This document shows positions 42,431 through 50,904 of a stretch of 64,000 bases of DNA, piece by piece (the first letter of the stretch is position 1; each line of letters begins with the position of its first letter). Below the pieces are notes generated by a model. It was not told the DNA's origin, ran no database searches, and saw only the letters and a list, made by a program, of their open reading frames with translations. The DNA is from Paenibacillus timonensis. Its GTDB lineage: Bacteria > Bacillota > Bacilli > Paenibacillales > Paenibacillaceae. The translations under genes were made by a program, and so were the position numbers. Location of the stretch: assembly GCF_009725205.1 (NCBI RefSeq), contig NZ_WNZY01000001.1:186001-250000 (forward strand), written 5' to 3'.

Positions 42431-42985
42431 ATGTCGACCAATCCAGAAGAGAAGGTAGATCCTCGGGTCACGCGAACGAAACGCCTGTTTAGGGAGGCGC
42501 TGATTGCGTTGCTGCAGGAGAGCGCCGATCCGCATAAAATCACTGTCCAGGGTTTGGCGAGTCGTGCGGGATTGAACCGGGCTACGTTTTATTTGCATTA
42601 CCGCGACGTGGAGGATTTACTGGAGCAGTTAACGAGGGAAGTGCTGGACGAGCTGGCCCGAAGAATGCGTCCGCTCACCGAGAGCGGCCCGTCTAAGGAG
42701 CAATCGCCTCTGGTTTCGTTTTTGGAGCAAATTTACGAGAACGCGGCATTATTTCAGGTCCTCATGGAAAATAAGGAGTTCCGCCACCGGTTATTCGCGA
42801 TGCTCACCGATATCGTTTCGATTCGAAGGGAGCGGAGGAAGACGGCGGATCCCGCGAAGCAGGTTCCCATCCAAATCGTTGCCGCCTCATCGCTTGGCAT
42901 CGTTTCTTGGTGGATCGAAGAAGGCACCCCGTATAGTCCAAGCTACTTGGCCGACCAAATCAACCAGATGTATCGAAGAAAGTGA
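42431..42985 (+). CDS. TetR-family repressor (TetR_C_7-like)
   Basis: A 184-residue regulator with N-terminal HTH (TKRLFREALIALLQES, VQGLASRAGLNRATFYLHYR) and a short C-terminal domain ending SLGIVSWWIEEGTPYSPSYL, the layout of TetR_C_7-type regulators of exporters. It is divergent from the MFS exporter gene, its likely target. AAAGGAG upstream. Confidence 0.9.
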   Translation: MSTNPEEKVDPRVTRTKRLFREALIALLQESADPHKITVQGLASRAGLNRATFYLHYRDVEDLLEQLTREVLDELARRMRPLTESGPSKEQSPLVSFLEQIYENAALFQVLMENKEFRHRLFAMLTDIVSIRRERRKTADPAKQVPIQIVAASSLGIVSWWIEEGTPYSPSYLADQINQMYRRK

Positions 42986-43008
42986 TCGGCTGCAGAAAGC
43001 TTGCGAAG

Positions 43009-43048
43009 AAGACCTTGCTTGATCGCTGCGAAGCGCGGGTGAGGTCTT
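43009..43048 (+). terminator. weak intrinsic terminator
   Basis: AAGACCT (43009-43015) and AGGTCTT (43042-43048) followed by TTGG; the loop is long, so efficiency is uncertain. Confidence 0.45.
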
Positions 43049-43160
43049 TTGGCTAGAGGAGCTACTTCACATCATTGACACAGGAGTTTACCGAGAGAAG
43101 TCGAATGTATCCTTTAACGGAGGAGTACGTATGGATTGAAGCCCAAAGGAGGAGAGATGG

Positions 43161-43982
43161 ATGTCGGTAGGCATTCTAGCGCATTTGCTCGGGAAGCAGC
43201 CCTTTCGGGAACTGGCGGCGAAGGTAGCCGCATATGAGTTTCCGTATGTGCAGTTGGCTTTGTCCAAGGCCATTTCGGATGTGGATTGCTCGTTGGGAAA
43301 AATAAGCCCGGGATTGGCCTCCGAGATCGGTGGCGCTTTTGCGGATCAGGGCGTCCGGATTGCCGTACTCGGCTGCTACGCCAGCCTGATCGATTTGGCT
43401 GACGAGAGTTACCGGCACAACGTGGACCGGTTTAAAGAGCATTTGCGGCATGCGCGGCATTTCGGCGCGCCGATCGTGGCGACGGAGGTGGGCAAGCCGG
43501 CGGATCGAAGCCGCCTGCCGGAGTATGAGGAGCGCCTCAACCGCGCATTGGAGGAGCTTGTAGAAGTAGCGGAGCGCTGGGGCGTGACCATTGGTCTCGA
43601 AGCCGCCCAAGGTCATCTCATCGATTCGCCGGAGACGATGGCGCAAACCCTGGAACGCTTCCCGTCCTCCTGCGTTGGCGTCGTCATCGATCCTTGCAAC
43701 TTGATGAATGCCGATAACTTTACCCGCCAGGATGAAGTCATTCAAACGGCCTTCGACCTGCTGGGCCCCCGCATCGTGAGCGCCCACGCCAAGGATTTGC
43801 AGCGCAGCCCGAACGGCTTGCTGATCGAAACCGCCGCCGGGCTTGGGGAGTTGAATTACCCGCTGTTTTGGAAGCTGCTGGAGCAACACAAACCGCGTGG
43901 ATTCGTAACATTGGAAGGCGTGACAGAAGAGCAGTGCGCCGAGGCAGCAAGATTCGTACACGAAGGGAGAGCGCAAGGATGA
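43161..43982 (+). CDS. sugar phosphate isomerase/epimerase (xylose isomerase-like TIM barrel)
   Basis: A 273-residue TIM-barrel protein of the AP-endonuclease-2/xylose-isomerase-like superfamily. Metal-ligand type residues are in VTIGLEAAQGHLIDSP, VGVVIDPCNLMNADN, RIVSAHAKDLQ and RGFVTLEGVTEEQC. It likely isomerises or epimerises a keto-sugar or inositol-type substrate. GGAGGAG upstream. It overlaps the acetyltransferase gene by 4 bp (ATGA), and the HprK-like gene follows, forming a three-gene operon. Confidence 0.83.
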   Translation: MSVGILAHLLGKQPFRELAAKVAAYEFPYVQLALSKAISDVDCSLGKISPGLASEIGGAFADQGVRIAVLGCYASLIDLADESYRHNVDRFKEHLRHARHFGAPIVATEVGKPADRSRLPEYEERLNRALEELVEVAERWGVTIGLEAAQGHLIDSPETMAQTLERFPSSCVGVVIDPCNLMNADNFTRQDEVIQTAFDLLGPRIVSAHAKDLQRSPNGLLIETAAGLGELNYPLFWKLLEQHKPRGFVTLEGVTEEQCAEAARFVHEGRAQG

Positions 43983-44776
43983 GGCATACGAAAGAGAGTT
44001 TATTCAAGCAACTGGAGGCGTTAGGCCTGGACGGTACGGGAACGGTGCTGGTCCATTCCTCCATGAAAAGCTTAGGCGAAGTGGAGGGCGGAGCGGATAC
44101 CGTGTTGGATGCTTTTTCGGCGTATATGGAGCAAGGGTTGCTGGTGTTGCCTACGCATACCTGGTCGTACATCAATAGGGATCAGCCTCGGTTCGAGGTC
44201 GAAAATTCACCGGTGTGTGTGGGCATTCTACCGGAGCTCTTCCGTAAAAGGCCGGGGGTCATTCGCTCGTGGCATCCAACTCACTCGGTCGCCGCTTTGG
44301 GGCGGGAGGCCGAGGCGTTTACGGCGGAGGATCATCTGTTCGATACGCCTTGTGCCCGAGGTTCCTCGTGGGGGAAGCTGTTGGACCGCAAAGCGACGAT
44401 TCTGCTGGTGGGGGTTGATTTGAAACGGAATACCTTCATTCATGGCGTTGAGGAATGGGTGGATATCCCGGGTAGAATGACGGACGAACACGAGATGTTA
44501 TACACGATTACGCCGGACGGCACGGAGATTCCGGTCCCTTCCCGCAGGCATTGCGGGTTGCCTTGGTCGGAACATTTTTGGAAAGTCGAAGAAGTCCTTG
44601 AGGTTCGCGGCGCGATGCGTAAGGGCAAACTGGGGGAAGCGGTTGTTCGAGTTTGCGATGCGGCTGCCGTGGCGGAAGTGATCACGGAAATGTTAAGGGA
44701 GGAGCCGGATTTGTTCTCCGATAACGAGCCGTTGAAGAACCCGGAGCGCTGGATGGGAACATCGCATATTGAATAG
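43979..44776 (+). CDS. AAC(3)-family N-acetyltransferase (YokD-like)
   Basis: A 265-residue member of the AAC(3) antibiotic-acetyltransferase fold: VLVHSSMKSLGEVEGGADTV, LPTHTWSYIN, HPTHSVAALGREAEAF, and the CoA/active-site region VGVDLKRNTFIHGVEEW. Members such as YokD of B. subtilis are not necessarily resistance enzymes. Here the position between a carbohydrate epimerase and an HprK-like protein suggests an amino sugar or aminocyclitol metabolite as substrate. The start overlaps the preceding stop. Confidence 0.85.
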   Translation: MRHTKESLFKQLEALGLDGTGTVLVHSSMKSLGEVEGGADTVLDAFSAYMEQGLLVLPTHTWSYINRDQPRFEVENSPVCVGILPELFRKRPGVIRSWHPTHSVAALGREAEAFTAEDHLFDTPCARGSSWGKLLDRKATILLVGVDLKRNTFIHGVEEWVDIPGRMTDEHEMLYTITPDGTEIPVPSRRHCGLPWSEHFWKVEEVLEVRGAMRKGKLGEAVVRVCDAAAVAEVITEMLREEPDLFSDNEPLKNPERWMGTSHIE

Positions 44777-44791
44777 CAGGAGGAGAATCAG

Positions 44792-45709
44792 ATGAAGACG
44801 ATCAACGTACAGAAGCTGGTGGACACGTTCCGTTTGGAAGTGCTGGCAGGGGAGGAGCACCTGGGTCGCGAGATCGATCGTCCCCGGGCGCATCGGCCGG
44901 GGCTGGAGTTCGTGGGATATTTCGATTTTTTTCCGATGAACCGAGTGCAGGTGCTGGGACGTAAGGAGATCAATTATTTGCTGACGTTAAGCGTGGAGGA
45001 ACGCAAGCTGCATATCGGGAATATCGTCAAATATCACCCTCCGTGCTTCATTGTGACGTCCGGACAACAAGAGATTCCTTATTTGGAGCTGTACTGCGAG
45101 GAGGAGGGCATCCCGCTGCTGCGTACCAAGGAAACGGCGACGGAGTTTATCGCCAAGCTGGACGGTTACCTGGTCAAGGCATTGGCTCCGGAAATTTCAA
45201 TCCACGGAGTGTGCGTCAACGTATCGGGGATCGGCATCCTGCTTCGCGGCAAGTCCGGGATCGGCAAAAGCGAAACGGCGCATACGCTGATCCGCAGGGG
45301 GCACCGTTTTGTCGCGGACGATATCGTGGTGTTGAAGAAATTGAGCCCCACCACGCTGCTCGGAACCCATAACGAGACAACCCGCGAATTCCTGGCATTA
45401 CGCAGCATCGGGCTGATTAACGTGGTCCGCCAATACGGACGCCGGGCCTTTCAAGATGAGACGCGGATCGTCTTGGATATCGAGCTGGTGCCGTGGCAGG
45501 AGAATGCCCTCAACAACGAACTGGAGACGGTGCCGCAGTTCACGGAATACTTAGGCGTCCAAATCCCGCATATCGAAATCCAGCTCCAACCCGGCCGGGA
45601 CGTCGCCGGCCTGATCGAGGCCGCGGCGAACAACTGGTACTTGAAGCAACTAGGTTACAGCGCGGTAGATGAGTTTATGAAGCGGATTGAGGGGGAGATG
45701 GGGGTGTAG
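44792..45709 (+). CDS. divergent HPr kinase/phosphorylase homologue
   Basis: A 305-residue protein aligning along the whole HprK length. The N-terminal domain has HRPGLEFVGYFDFFPMNRVQ; the kinase domain has the P-loop GKSGIGKSETAH (153-164), RGHRFVADDIVVL (Asp176, Asp177) and the C-terminal AAANNWYLKQLGYSAVDEF. Canonical LEIRGLGIIN is replaced by LALRSIGLIN (201-210), and the FGAGAVR loop by YGRRAFQ, so substrate or bifunctionality may differ. It is the last gene of the epimerase/AAC(3) operon, unlike housekeeping hprK, which usually sits beside lgt. It may be a second copy. Confidence 0.85.
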   Translation: MKTINVQKLVDTFRLEVLAGEEHLGREIDRPRAHRPGLEFVGYFDFFPMNRVQVLGRKEINYLLTLSVEERKLHIGNIVKYHPPCFIVTSGQQEIPYLELYCEEEGIPLLRTKETATEFIAKLDGYLVKALAPEISIHGVCVNVSGIGILLRGKSGIGKSETAHTLIRRGHRFVADDIVVLKKLSPTTLLGTHNETTREFLALRSIGLINVVRQYGRRAFQDETRIVLDIELVPWQENALNNELETVPQFTEYLGVQIPHIEIQLQPGRDVAGLIEAAANNWYLKQLGYSAVDEFMKRIEGEMGV

Positions 45710-45722
45710 GGGCGAGGGGCTC

Positions 45723-46247
45723 CTATGGCTCCATCGACGAGCGAACTTTCTTCCACTTGCGGATTTTGCTGCGGAAGGATTTGAAAGGCGCTACGGTATT
45801 GATGTGGACCCATTTCCAAATCGGCCAGTTGGATGGAGTTGAAGCAGCCCACCTTCTGCCTCCCGGCGCAAATAATTCTTCATCGCTGAAACTCTCAAGC
45901 CAGGGCGTCAGCTCATCGACAGCCGCTATAAACAACGCTTTGAGTTGGGACAAGGTTTGGTCCCGATACGGGTCATAGAAGCTTTGATATAAACCACCTA
46001 ATTGATTCCACTTAAATCCGGGCGCGGGAGTAACGACTTCTTTGCCTTCCAGTTCGTTGCGATCCCACCCGCGAATGAGATTGATCCAGCCCAGCTGATA
46101 GGCAATCATCTCCTGTGGCGTACGGTCCACTTCCTCCAACCGCAAGGCTTTATCCGTTTCGGAGATTCCCTCGAATTCCGCGATAAAGAGCTGAGCGGTT
46201 TTTTGGATTTCAGAGATTAGAGCTTGTTTGTTAGCGTATCCTTGCAT
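45723..46247 (-). CDS. ClbS/DfsB family four-helix bundle protein
   Basis: A 174-residue DinB-like four-helix bundle protein of the ClbS/DfsB (DUF1706) family: NKQALISEIQKTAQLFIAEF, RTPQEMIAYQLGWINLIRGW, APGFKWNQLGGLYQSFYDPY, KWVHINTVAPFKSFRSKIRK. ClbS itself is a cyclopropane hydrolase protecting against colibactin; most relatives are uncharacterised. GGAGG upstream of the ATG. Converges with the HprK-like gene with only 13 bp between. Confidence 0.88.
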   Translation of the reverse strand: MQGYANKQALISEIQKTAQLFIAEFEGISETDKALRLEEVDRTPQEMIAYQLGWINLIRGWDRNELEGKEVVTPAPGFKWNQLGGLYQSFYDPYRDQTLSQLKALFIAAVDELTPWLESFSDEELFAPGGRRWAASTPSNWPIWKWVHINTVAPFKSFRSKIRKWKKVRSSMEP

Positions 46248-46321
46248 GGCTGGATTCCTCCATGTGCGATTTTTATACCTATTATAACTCTCAGCGATAT
46301 GTTAAGCCTCCCTATTTACAA

Positions 46322-46350
46322 ACCAACGGTCGGTATTTATAATGAAATTA
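46322..46350 (+). promoter_or_regulatory. TetR operator and -10 of the TetR-DUF2269-DoxX operon
   Basis: ACCAACGGTCGGT (46322-46334) is a near-palindrome of the ACCnACCGnnCGGT type; TATAAT follows at 46338-46343. Confidence 0.5.
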
Positions 46351-46384
46351 CATAAAATTTGAAGTATGATCTGGAGGGTTGGTT

Positions 46385-46999
46385 TTGAAACAGGAGGAGC
46401 GCAGACAACGAACGTTAAGACAGCTGATCGATGCAACGAAAGCGTTGATTCAGGAGAAGGGATGCCATTCGATTACGATGCAGGACATCATGGGCAGATC
46501 CGGCCTGTCTAAAGGCGCGATTTTCCACTACGTCAACAGTAAGGATGAACTCTTTGTGATGCTTCTGCAAGAAGGGCTTGAAGAAACCAACAGACGCTTC
46601 ATGAATGAGATCGAGGAAGGTCGACGGAACTTTGATGATCCGATGCAGAAAATCAAGGACAGCATTGTCGAATACGAAAATCCGCAGAACGTGACCAACA
46701 AAGTGCTCGTGTACTTGTTCGGCAAAGAGGAGGATCCGGCGGTTGCGGAGGCCTTGAAGCAGTATTACGACCGGTCCGTTTTCTTATCTCAACTATGGAT
46801 TGAAACAGGTCAGCAGCACGGCGTCATACCCAAAACGGTTGAGGCGGACAAAACGGCGGAATGGTTCACCTTGATGACACTCGGCTTCCGAATTCGCGCA
46901 AGAATTCCGAATGTGCAGGCGATAGTTAAAGCGCAGGACTTAACCGCGCTAATGACGGACATTTTGAACCCCGGCAAAAAACGGGAAGAGAAAGGATGA
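46385..46999 (+). CDS. TetR-family regulator
   Basis: A 204-residue regulator with HTH QLIDATKALIQEKGCHSITM, QDIMGRSGLSKGAIFHYVNS. GGAGGG ends 6-7 bases before the TTG at 46385, which is preferred to the TTG at 46379. First gene of an operon with a DUF2269 and a DoxX-like membrane protein; an operator-like palindrome overlaps the promoter, indicating autoregulation. Confidence 0.9.
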   Translation: MKQEERRQRTLRQLIDATKALIQEKGCHSITMQDIMGRSGLSKGAIFHYVNSKDELFVMLLQEGLEETNRRFMNEIEEGRRNFDDPMQKIKDSIVEYENPQNVTNKVLVYLFGKEEDPAVAEALKQYYDRSVFLSQLWIETGQQHGVIPKTVEADKTAEWFTLMTLGFRIRARIPNVQAIVKAQDLTALMTDILNPGKKREEKG

Positions 47000-47005
47000 G
47001 CGGGC

Positions 47006-47467
47006 GTGGGAATTTGGTTAACCTTGCATGTTTTTGGTGTCTTATTGATGGTTGGGAATATCGTAACGGCAGCATTTTGGAAAATACAGGCCGACCGGAC
47101 TCGAAATCCACTAATCATGCACGATGCAGCTAAGAATGTAATGATTGCGGACTATATTTTTACGATTCCCGGGCTTGCCCTGATCGTCCTTTCCGGCGGC
47201 ATGATGATGGGAAGTTTGGGCTACTCCTTGACGGGGGCGAATTGGCTTACCTTCTCCTTGAGCCTGTTTGCCGTGACCGGGCTGATCTGGCTGCTCATCC
47301 TCATTCCCATGCAGCGCAAAATGATCCGCCTGAGCGCCGATGGCATTAAGAGTGGCACCGTCACAGCGGAATATCATAAGGCCTCTCGAAATTGGGCGGT
47401 GTATGGCACGATGGCTACCTTGCTGCCGCTCGGGATTCTTTTTCTCATGATCACCAAAGGTTTCTAA
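47006..47467 (+). CDS. DUF2269 family membrane protein
   Basis: A 153-residue protein with four membrane helices: WLTLHVFGVLLMVGNIVTAA, the charged loop DAAKNVMIADYIFTIPGLAL and GMMMGSLGYSLTGANWL are typical of DUF2269. The start is GTG at 47006, 7 bp after the TetR stop, with AAAGGA upstream. Function unknown. Confidence 0.85.
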   Translation: MGIWLTLHVFGVLLMVGNIVTAAFWKIQADRTRNPLIMHDAAKNVMIADYIFTIPGLALIVLSGGMMMGSLGYSLTGANWLTFSLSLFAVTGLIWLLILIPMQRKMIRLSADGIKSGTVTAEYHKASRNWAVYGTMATLLPLGILFLMITKGF

Positions 47468-47510
47468 TGCCATGGGATTCGCTTAATCTGAAAATAACGG
47501 AGGTCTGCTC

Positions 47511-47972
47511 ATGGAACCCCTGATTACCCTTATCGTTGTTACGCTGGTGATCCTTGCCTTGGGAGCTGCGGGAGTCAAACGACTGCGAACTTGGCCGATT
47601 GCCCTCCGGGGCGGGGTTGCAGCGATGTTTGTGTTGACCGGTACGGTGCATTTCGTTTGGATGCGGGAGGAGCTTATAAGCATGGTGCCGCCCATTTTGC
47701 CTTACCCTGGATTTATTGTCACGCTCACCGGTGTTTTGGAGTTGGCGGGAGCTATTGGCTTACTGTGGCGCCCGACGATCATCTGGGCGGCGGGAGGGCT
47801 CTCGCTTCTCCTCCTCTGCATGTTTCCGGCAAATGTAAATTATGCCCTTTCCGGGATGGCGACAGCCGCGCACGATGCGGTGCTTCCCCGCACGTTGATG
47901 CAAATCGTCTTTCTGTCAGCGACTCTGGCCATTATGGTTTATTACTTGCGGCATCGAACCCCGAACTCGTAA
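47511..47972 (+). CDS. DoxX-family membrane protein
   Basis: A 153-residue protein of four helices: RGGVAAMFVLTGTVHFVWMR, VLELAGAIGLLWRP, LLLLCMFPANVNYALSGM. This is the DoxX/DoxD-like fold. It is the third gene of the TetR-DUF2269-DoxX operon and ends before a strong terminator. A role in membrane redox or quinone metabolism is only inferred from the family. Confidence 0.85.
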   Translation: MEPLITLIVVTLVILALGAAGVKRLRTWPIALRGGVAAMFVLTGTVHFVWMREELISMVPPILPYPGFIVTLTGVLELAGAIGLLWRPTIIWAAGGLSLLLLCMFPANVNYALSGMATAAHDAVLPRTLMQIVFLSATLAIMVYYLRHRTPNS

Positions 47973-48072
47973 GACGGATTTAGGCGGGATTTGACGAATC
48001 TTCCATTTCGTAATAACTTGGGAGTAGGAAGAATGTACCAAGGGCCAAAGCATGGCCACACCAAGAGACGAC

Positions 48073-48119
48073 AAGAGGCGGGCCCCGAATCATCAAGGGG
48101 GAGGACCGCCTCTTTTTTG
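48073..48119 (+). terminator. intrinsic terminator
   Basis: AAGAGGCGG (48073-48081) pairs with CCGCCTCTT (48106-48114), with inner pairing of CCCC/GGGG, then TTTTT. Confidence 0.88.
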
Positions 48120-48171
48120 CGCCGTTTACGCGCGGCTCAAACGCTATTACACCAAGGATAGGAGTACAAAC

Positions 48172-48504
48172 ATGAATGAAGAGCTGATCCAAATGCTGCT
48201 CGCTTTTCGGGAGGAGCGGAACTGGGGACAATTCCATAATCCGAAGGATTTGGCGATCTCGTTAAGCCTGGAGGCGTCCGAATTGCTGGAGAATTTTCAA
48301 TGGAAATCGTCCGAAGAGGCGGTATCGTAGAAGAGACAAGACATCGCCGACGAACTGGCCGACGTGCTGATTTACTCCGTGTATCTGGCCGATGCGCTGG
48401 ACCTCAACATCGAGGAGATCATTCGCGACAAAATGCGGCGGAACGGTGCCAAGTATCCGGTGGACAAGTCTTTTGGCAAGATGACGAAATATAACGAGCT
48501 ATAG
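48172..48504 (+). pseudogene. MazG-like nucleotide pyrophosphohydrolase interrupted by an amber codon
   Basis: The frame from ATG 48172 (ATAGGAG upstream) encodes a MazG-like protein, NPKDLAISLSLEASELLENF then QWKSSEEAVS, and stops at TAG 48328-48330 (codon 53). The same frame then continues without further stops as KRQDIADELADVLIYSVYLA, DALDLNIEEIIRDKMRRNGA and ends at 48504. The EASEL..FQW and DELADVLIY blocks are the EExxE-type and ExxD-type metal-binding helices of the fold, split by the stop. So an ancestral protein of 110 residues is broken by one substitution. Amber suppression or a sequence error are alternatives. The helicase-nuclease gene begins 12 bp later. Confidence 0.85.
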
Positions 48505-48516
48505 GAGTGCGGCAGC

Positions 48517-50385
48517 ATGATTATTTATAGCAGCAATGCGTTGCAGTTTCGCGATTCGGTGGACCGCAACCAGATTACCGTGGAGATCGAGCAAGCTTTT
48601 ATGAGCAAGATGGGGATGAGACCCAGCCCGGGCGAAAAAAGAGCCTGGAACAACTCCATGCAGTTTATGGAACGCGTCGTCCGAAACTCCAACATCGCTG
48701 ACGATTGCGGCGTCATGATCGAATATAACATCCCAGCGACTAGCAAACGCATCGATTTTATCGTAGCGGGGCAGGACACGGAGGGCCGGGATAACTTCGT
48801 GATCGTGGAGCTAAAGCAATGGGATGCGGCGCGGGCGACGGATCGGGAGGATGTGGTCATGGCCTACATCAACGGTCGGCAGCGTGAGATCCCGCACCCC
48901 TCCTACCAGGCGTGGTCCTACCGCCAGTTTCTGGAGGATATGAACGAAGCGATTCATAGCAGCGATCTCAAGAGCTATTCCTGCGCTTATTTACATAACT
49001 ACCGCGTTGCGGAGCCCGATCCGCTGAAGAACGAACGCTATCAGGACATCATCCGGGAAGCACCTTTGTTTATGGCGGACGATACGGCGAAGCTCCAAGA
49101 GTTTCTACATCAACACGTTGGTAAGGGAAACGGCATTAACCTGCTTTACCTCATCGAGAACGGCAAAATTCGTCCCTCAAAAAAACTCATCGATCACGTG
49201 GATGGGTTGTTCAAGGGGAATGCCGAGTTCATTTTGCTGGACGAGCAGAAGGTCGCCTACGAGACGATTATCAGCTTGGCCAAAGACCCAAGCCGTAAAA
49301 AGACAATCATTATCAAAGGCGGACCGGGTACCGGCAAATCCGTCATCTCCATGAATGCGCTTGGCGGCTTGTTGAAACACAAGTTAAACGCCAAGTTTGT
49401 TGCGCCTAATGCCTCCTTCCGAACGGTCATGGTGGAGACGCTGGCGAAGCAGCAACCCAAAAACAAAGCGCGGGTTCGCGGATTGTTTGCGGGATCGGGG
49501 CAATTTGTCGAAAGCCCGGAGAACTTCTTCGACGTGCTTATCGTTGATGAAGCCCACCGTCTCAAAGGAAAAGGAGCCTACCAATACCGTGGCGTCAACC
49601 AGATCGAGGATATCATCAAGGCCTCGAGGGTCAACGTCTTTTTCATCGATGAATTCCAGCGGATTCGACCGGATGATATCGGCACCGTAACGGAAATCGA
49701 GCGAATCGCAGGTGCCTATGGCTCCGAAATTCATGAGTACACCCTGTCGGCCCAGTTCCGTTGCTCGGGAGCCGAAGGCTTCATCAACTGGATCGATCAT
49801 GTGTTGCAAATCCGCCCGACGGCCAACTTTAACGGCTGGGATCAAGACACTTTTGAATTCAAGCTGTTTGACACGCCAAATGCGGTCTATGAAAAGATTA
49901 AAACTAAGGTTGCGGCGGGGCACAAAGCGCGGATGCTCGCCGGATTCGCTTGGGACTGGACCAAAGACACCGAAGGCAACCGTAACGGTGAAGTCGCGGA
50001 CGTCACCATCCCGGAGCACGGCTTCCAGATGCCGTGGAATGGCCGCTCCATCTCCAGCACCTGGGCCATCCACGAGGACGGTGTCGAGCAAATCGGCTGC
50101 GTCCACACTTCCCAAGGTCTGGAGTTCGACTACGTCGGTGTGATCATTGGTAACGACCTGAAATACGACCCAACTACCATGGAACTCTATGCTGATTACA
50201 ACGAATATAAAGACACCATGGGCAAGAGAGGCCTAAAGAACAACCCTGACCAGCTCACCAAGCTGATCAAAAACATCTACAAGGTGTTGATTTCCAGAGG
50301 GATGAAGGGGTGTTATTTGTATTGTCGGGATAAGGAGTTGAGGGGGTATTTGAAGGGGCAGTTGAAAAGATTGACGAGTAACTAA
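48517..50385 (+). CDS. PD-(D/E)XK nuclease and DUF2075 SF1-type helicase protein
   Basis: A 622-residue protein. Residues about 60-140 carry a nuclease-like core: Asp80 (SKRIDFIVAG) and Glu98-x-Lys100 (FVIVELKQW). From about 235 there is a DUF2075/UvrD-like motor: Walker A GGPGTGKS (268-275), Walker B LIVDEAHR (342-348), VFFIDEFQRIRPDD (374-387), STLSAQFR-like motif III region (YTLSAQFRCSGAEG), and SQGLEFDYVGVIIG near 530. Such proteins are found in phage-defence and repair contexts. It follows a MazG-like gene, a recurring partner that is broken here. GC content is similar to the core genome. The 3' end overlaps the convergent next gene by 4 bp. Confidence 0.87.
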   Translation: MIIYSSNALQFRDSVDRNQITVEIEQAFMSKMGMRPSPGEKRAWNNSMQFMERVVRNSNIADDCGVMIEYNIPATSKRIDFIVAGQDTEGRDNFVIVELKQWDAARATDREDVVMAYINGRQREIPHPSYQAWSYRQFLEDMNEAIHSSDLKSYSCAYLHNYRVAEPDPLKNERYQDIIREAPLFMADDTAKLQEFLHQHVGKGNGINLLYLIENGKIRPSKKLIDHVDGLFKGNAEFILLDEQKVAYETIISLAKDPSRKKTIIIKGGPGTGKSVISMNALGGLLKHKLNAKFVAPNASFRTVMVETLAKQQPKNKARVRGLFAGSGQFVESPENFFDVLIVDEAHRLKGKGAYQYRGVNQIEDIIKASRVNVFFIDEFQRIRPDDIGTVTEIERIAGAYGSEIHEYTLSAQFRCSGAEGFINWIDHVLQIRPTANFNGWDQDTFEFKLFDTPNAVYEKIKTKVAAGHKARMLAGFAWDWTKDTEGNRNGEVADVTIPEHGFQMPWNGRSISSTWAIHEDGVEQIGCVHTSQGLEFDYVGVIIGNDLKYDPTTMELYADYNEYKDTMGKRGLKNNPDQLTKLIKNIYKVLISRGMKGCYLYCRDKELRGYLKGQLKRLTSN

Positions 50386-50741
50386 ATCTCGTAAAAACCA
50401 GAGGCACGACAATCTTGCGTTTTTTGATCGAATACCCAAACCATCAGTCTTATTACAAAAGGCGGATGGTTTTCTTTTTTGTCTAACGCCGACTTCAAAA
50501 AGCCGTGAATAGCCCCGTATGCTGCAGATTCAATTTGCTCCACAAACAAATTGATGTGCGTTTCGCCAGTTGATCGATAGACCAGTTGTTTCATAGCTTC
50601 ACTGGTTCTCCTAAACATGAAGGTAGAGCAGTTGTGGGAAGCCTCATGAAGTAAACTGCAGTCAAATATAACGGTATCACCACAATAAATAATAGATTTT
50701 TCACCATCTAAAGGTTCTATAGAAACGTTGAGATATTCCAT
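50382..50741 (-). CDS. orphan 119-residue protein in the defence-like segment
   Basis: No family recognised. Soluble, with no signal or membrane segment; contains five cysteines (IIYCGDTVIFDCSLL, HNCSTFMF, KTQDCRASG) and a beta-rich N-terminal half followed by a helical section (INLFVEQIESAAYGAIHGFL). AGAAGGAATAACG precedes the ATG, so translation is credible. It is AT-rich relative to genes on its left, convergent with the helicase-nuclease gene and divergent from the XRE regulator. A role as inhibitor, sensor or immunity partner of the nuclease genes is speculation. Confidence 0.6.
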   Translation of the reverse strand: MEYLNVSIEPLDGEKSIIYCGDTVIFDCSLLHEASHNCSTFMFRRTSEAMKQLVYRSTGETHINLFVEQIESAAYGAIHGFLKSALDKKENHPPFVIRLMVWVFDQKTQDCRASGFYEI

Positions 50742-50809
50742 CGTTATTCCTTCTTCATATTTGGGAGTTCAAGGGAATGGTGGAAATAAACTAGTGACAA
50801 TTTATATTT

Positions 50810-50827
50810 TAGTGCATATATACACTA
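50810..50827. promoter_or_regulatory. palindromic operator upstream of the XRE gene
   Basis: TAGTGCATATATACACTA, an 18-bp palindrome with one mismatched pair, between the orphan gene and the XRE regulator. A second inverted repeat TCTCTA/TAGAGA (50876-50893) runs into the XRE ribosome binding site. Confidence 0.55.
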
Positions 50828-50904
50828 ATATCAACTAAATAATGTATATGTTGTTCTGTTTGTGGGCACAAAGCTTCTCTAATCTGATAGAGAGGTGGTA
50901 AATC

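Noticed and set aside
43105-43170. 21-codon frame before the epimerase gene
   Set aside because: Weak ribosome binding site and overlap with the epimerase start signals; nothing supports translation.
48300-48494. 64-codon frame in a different phase over the second half of the MazG-like gene
   Set aside because: The original phase continues the MazG-like protein after the TAG; the other phase is Arg-rich and unrelated.
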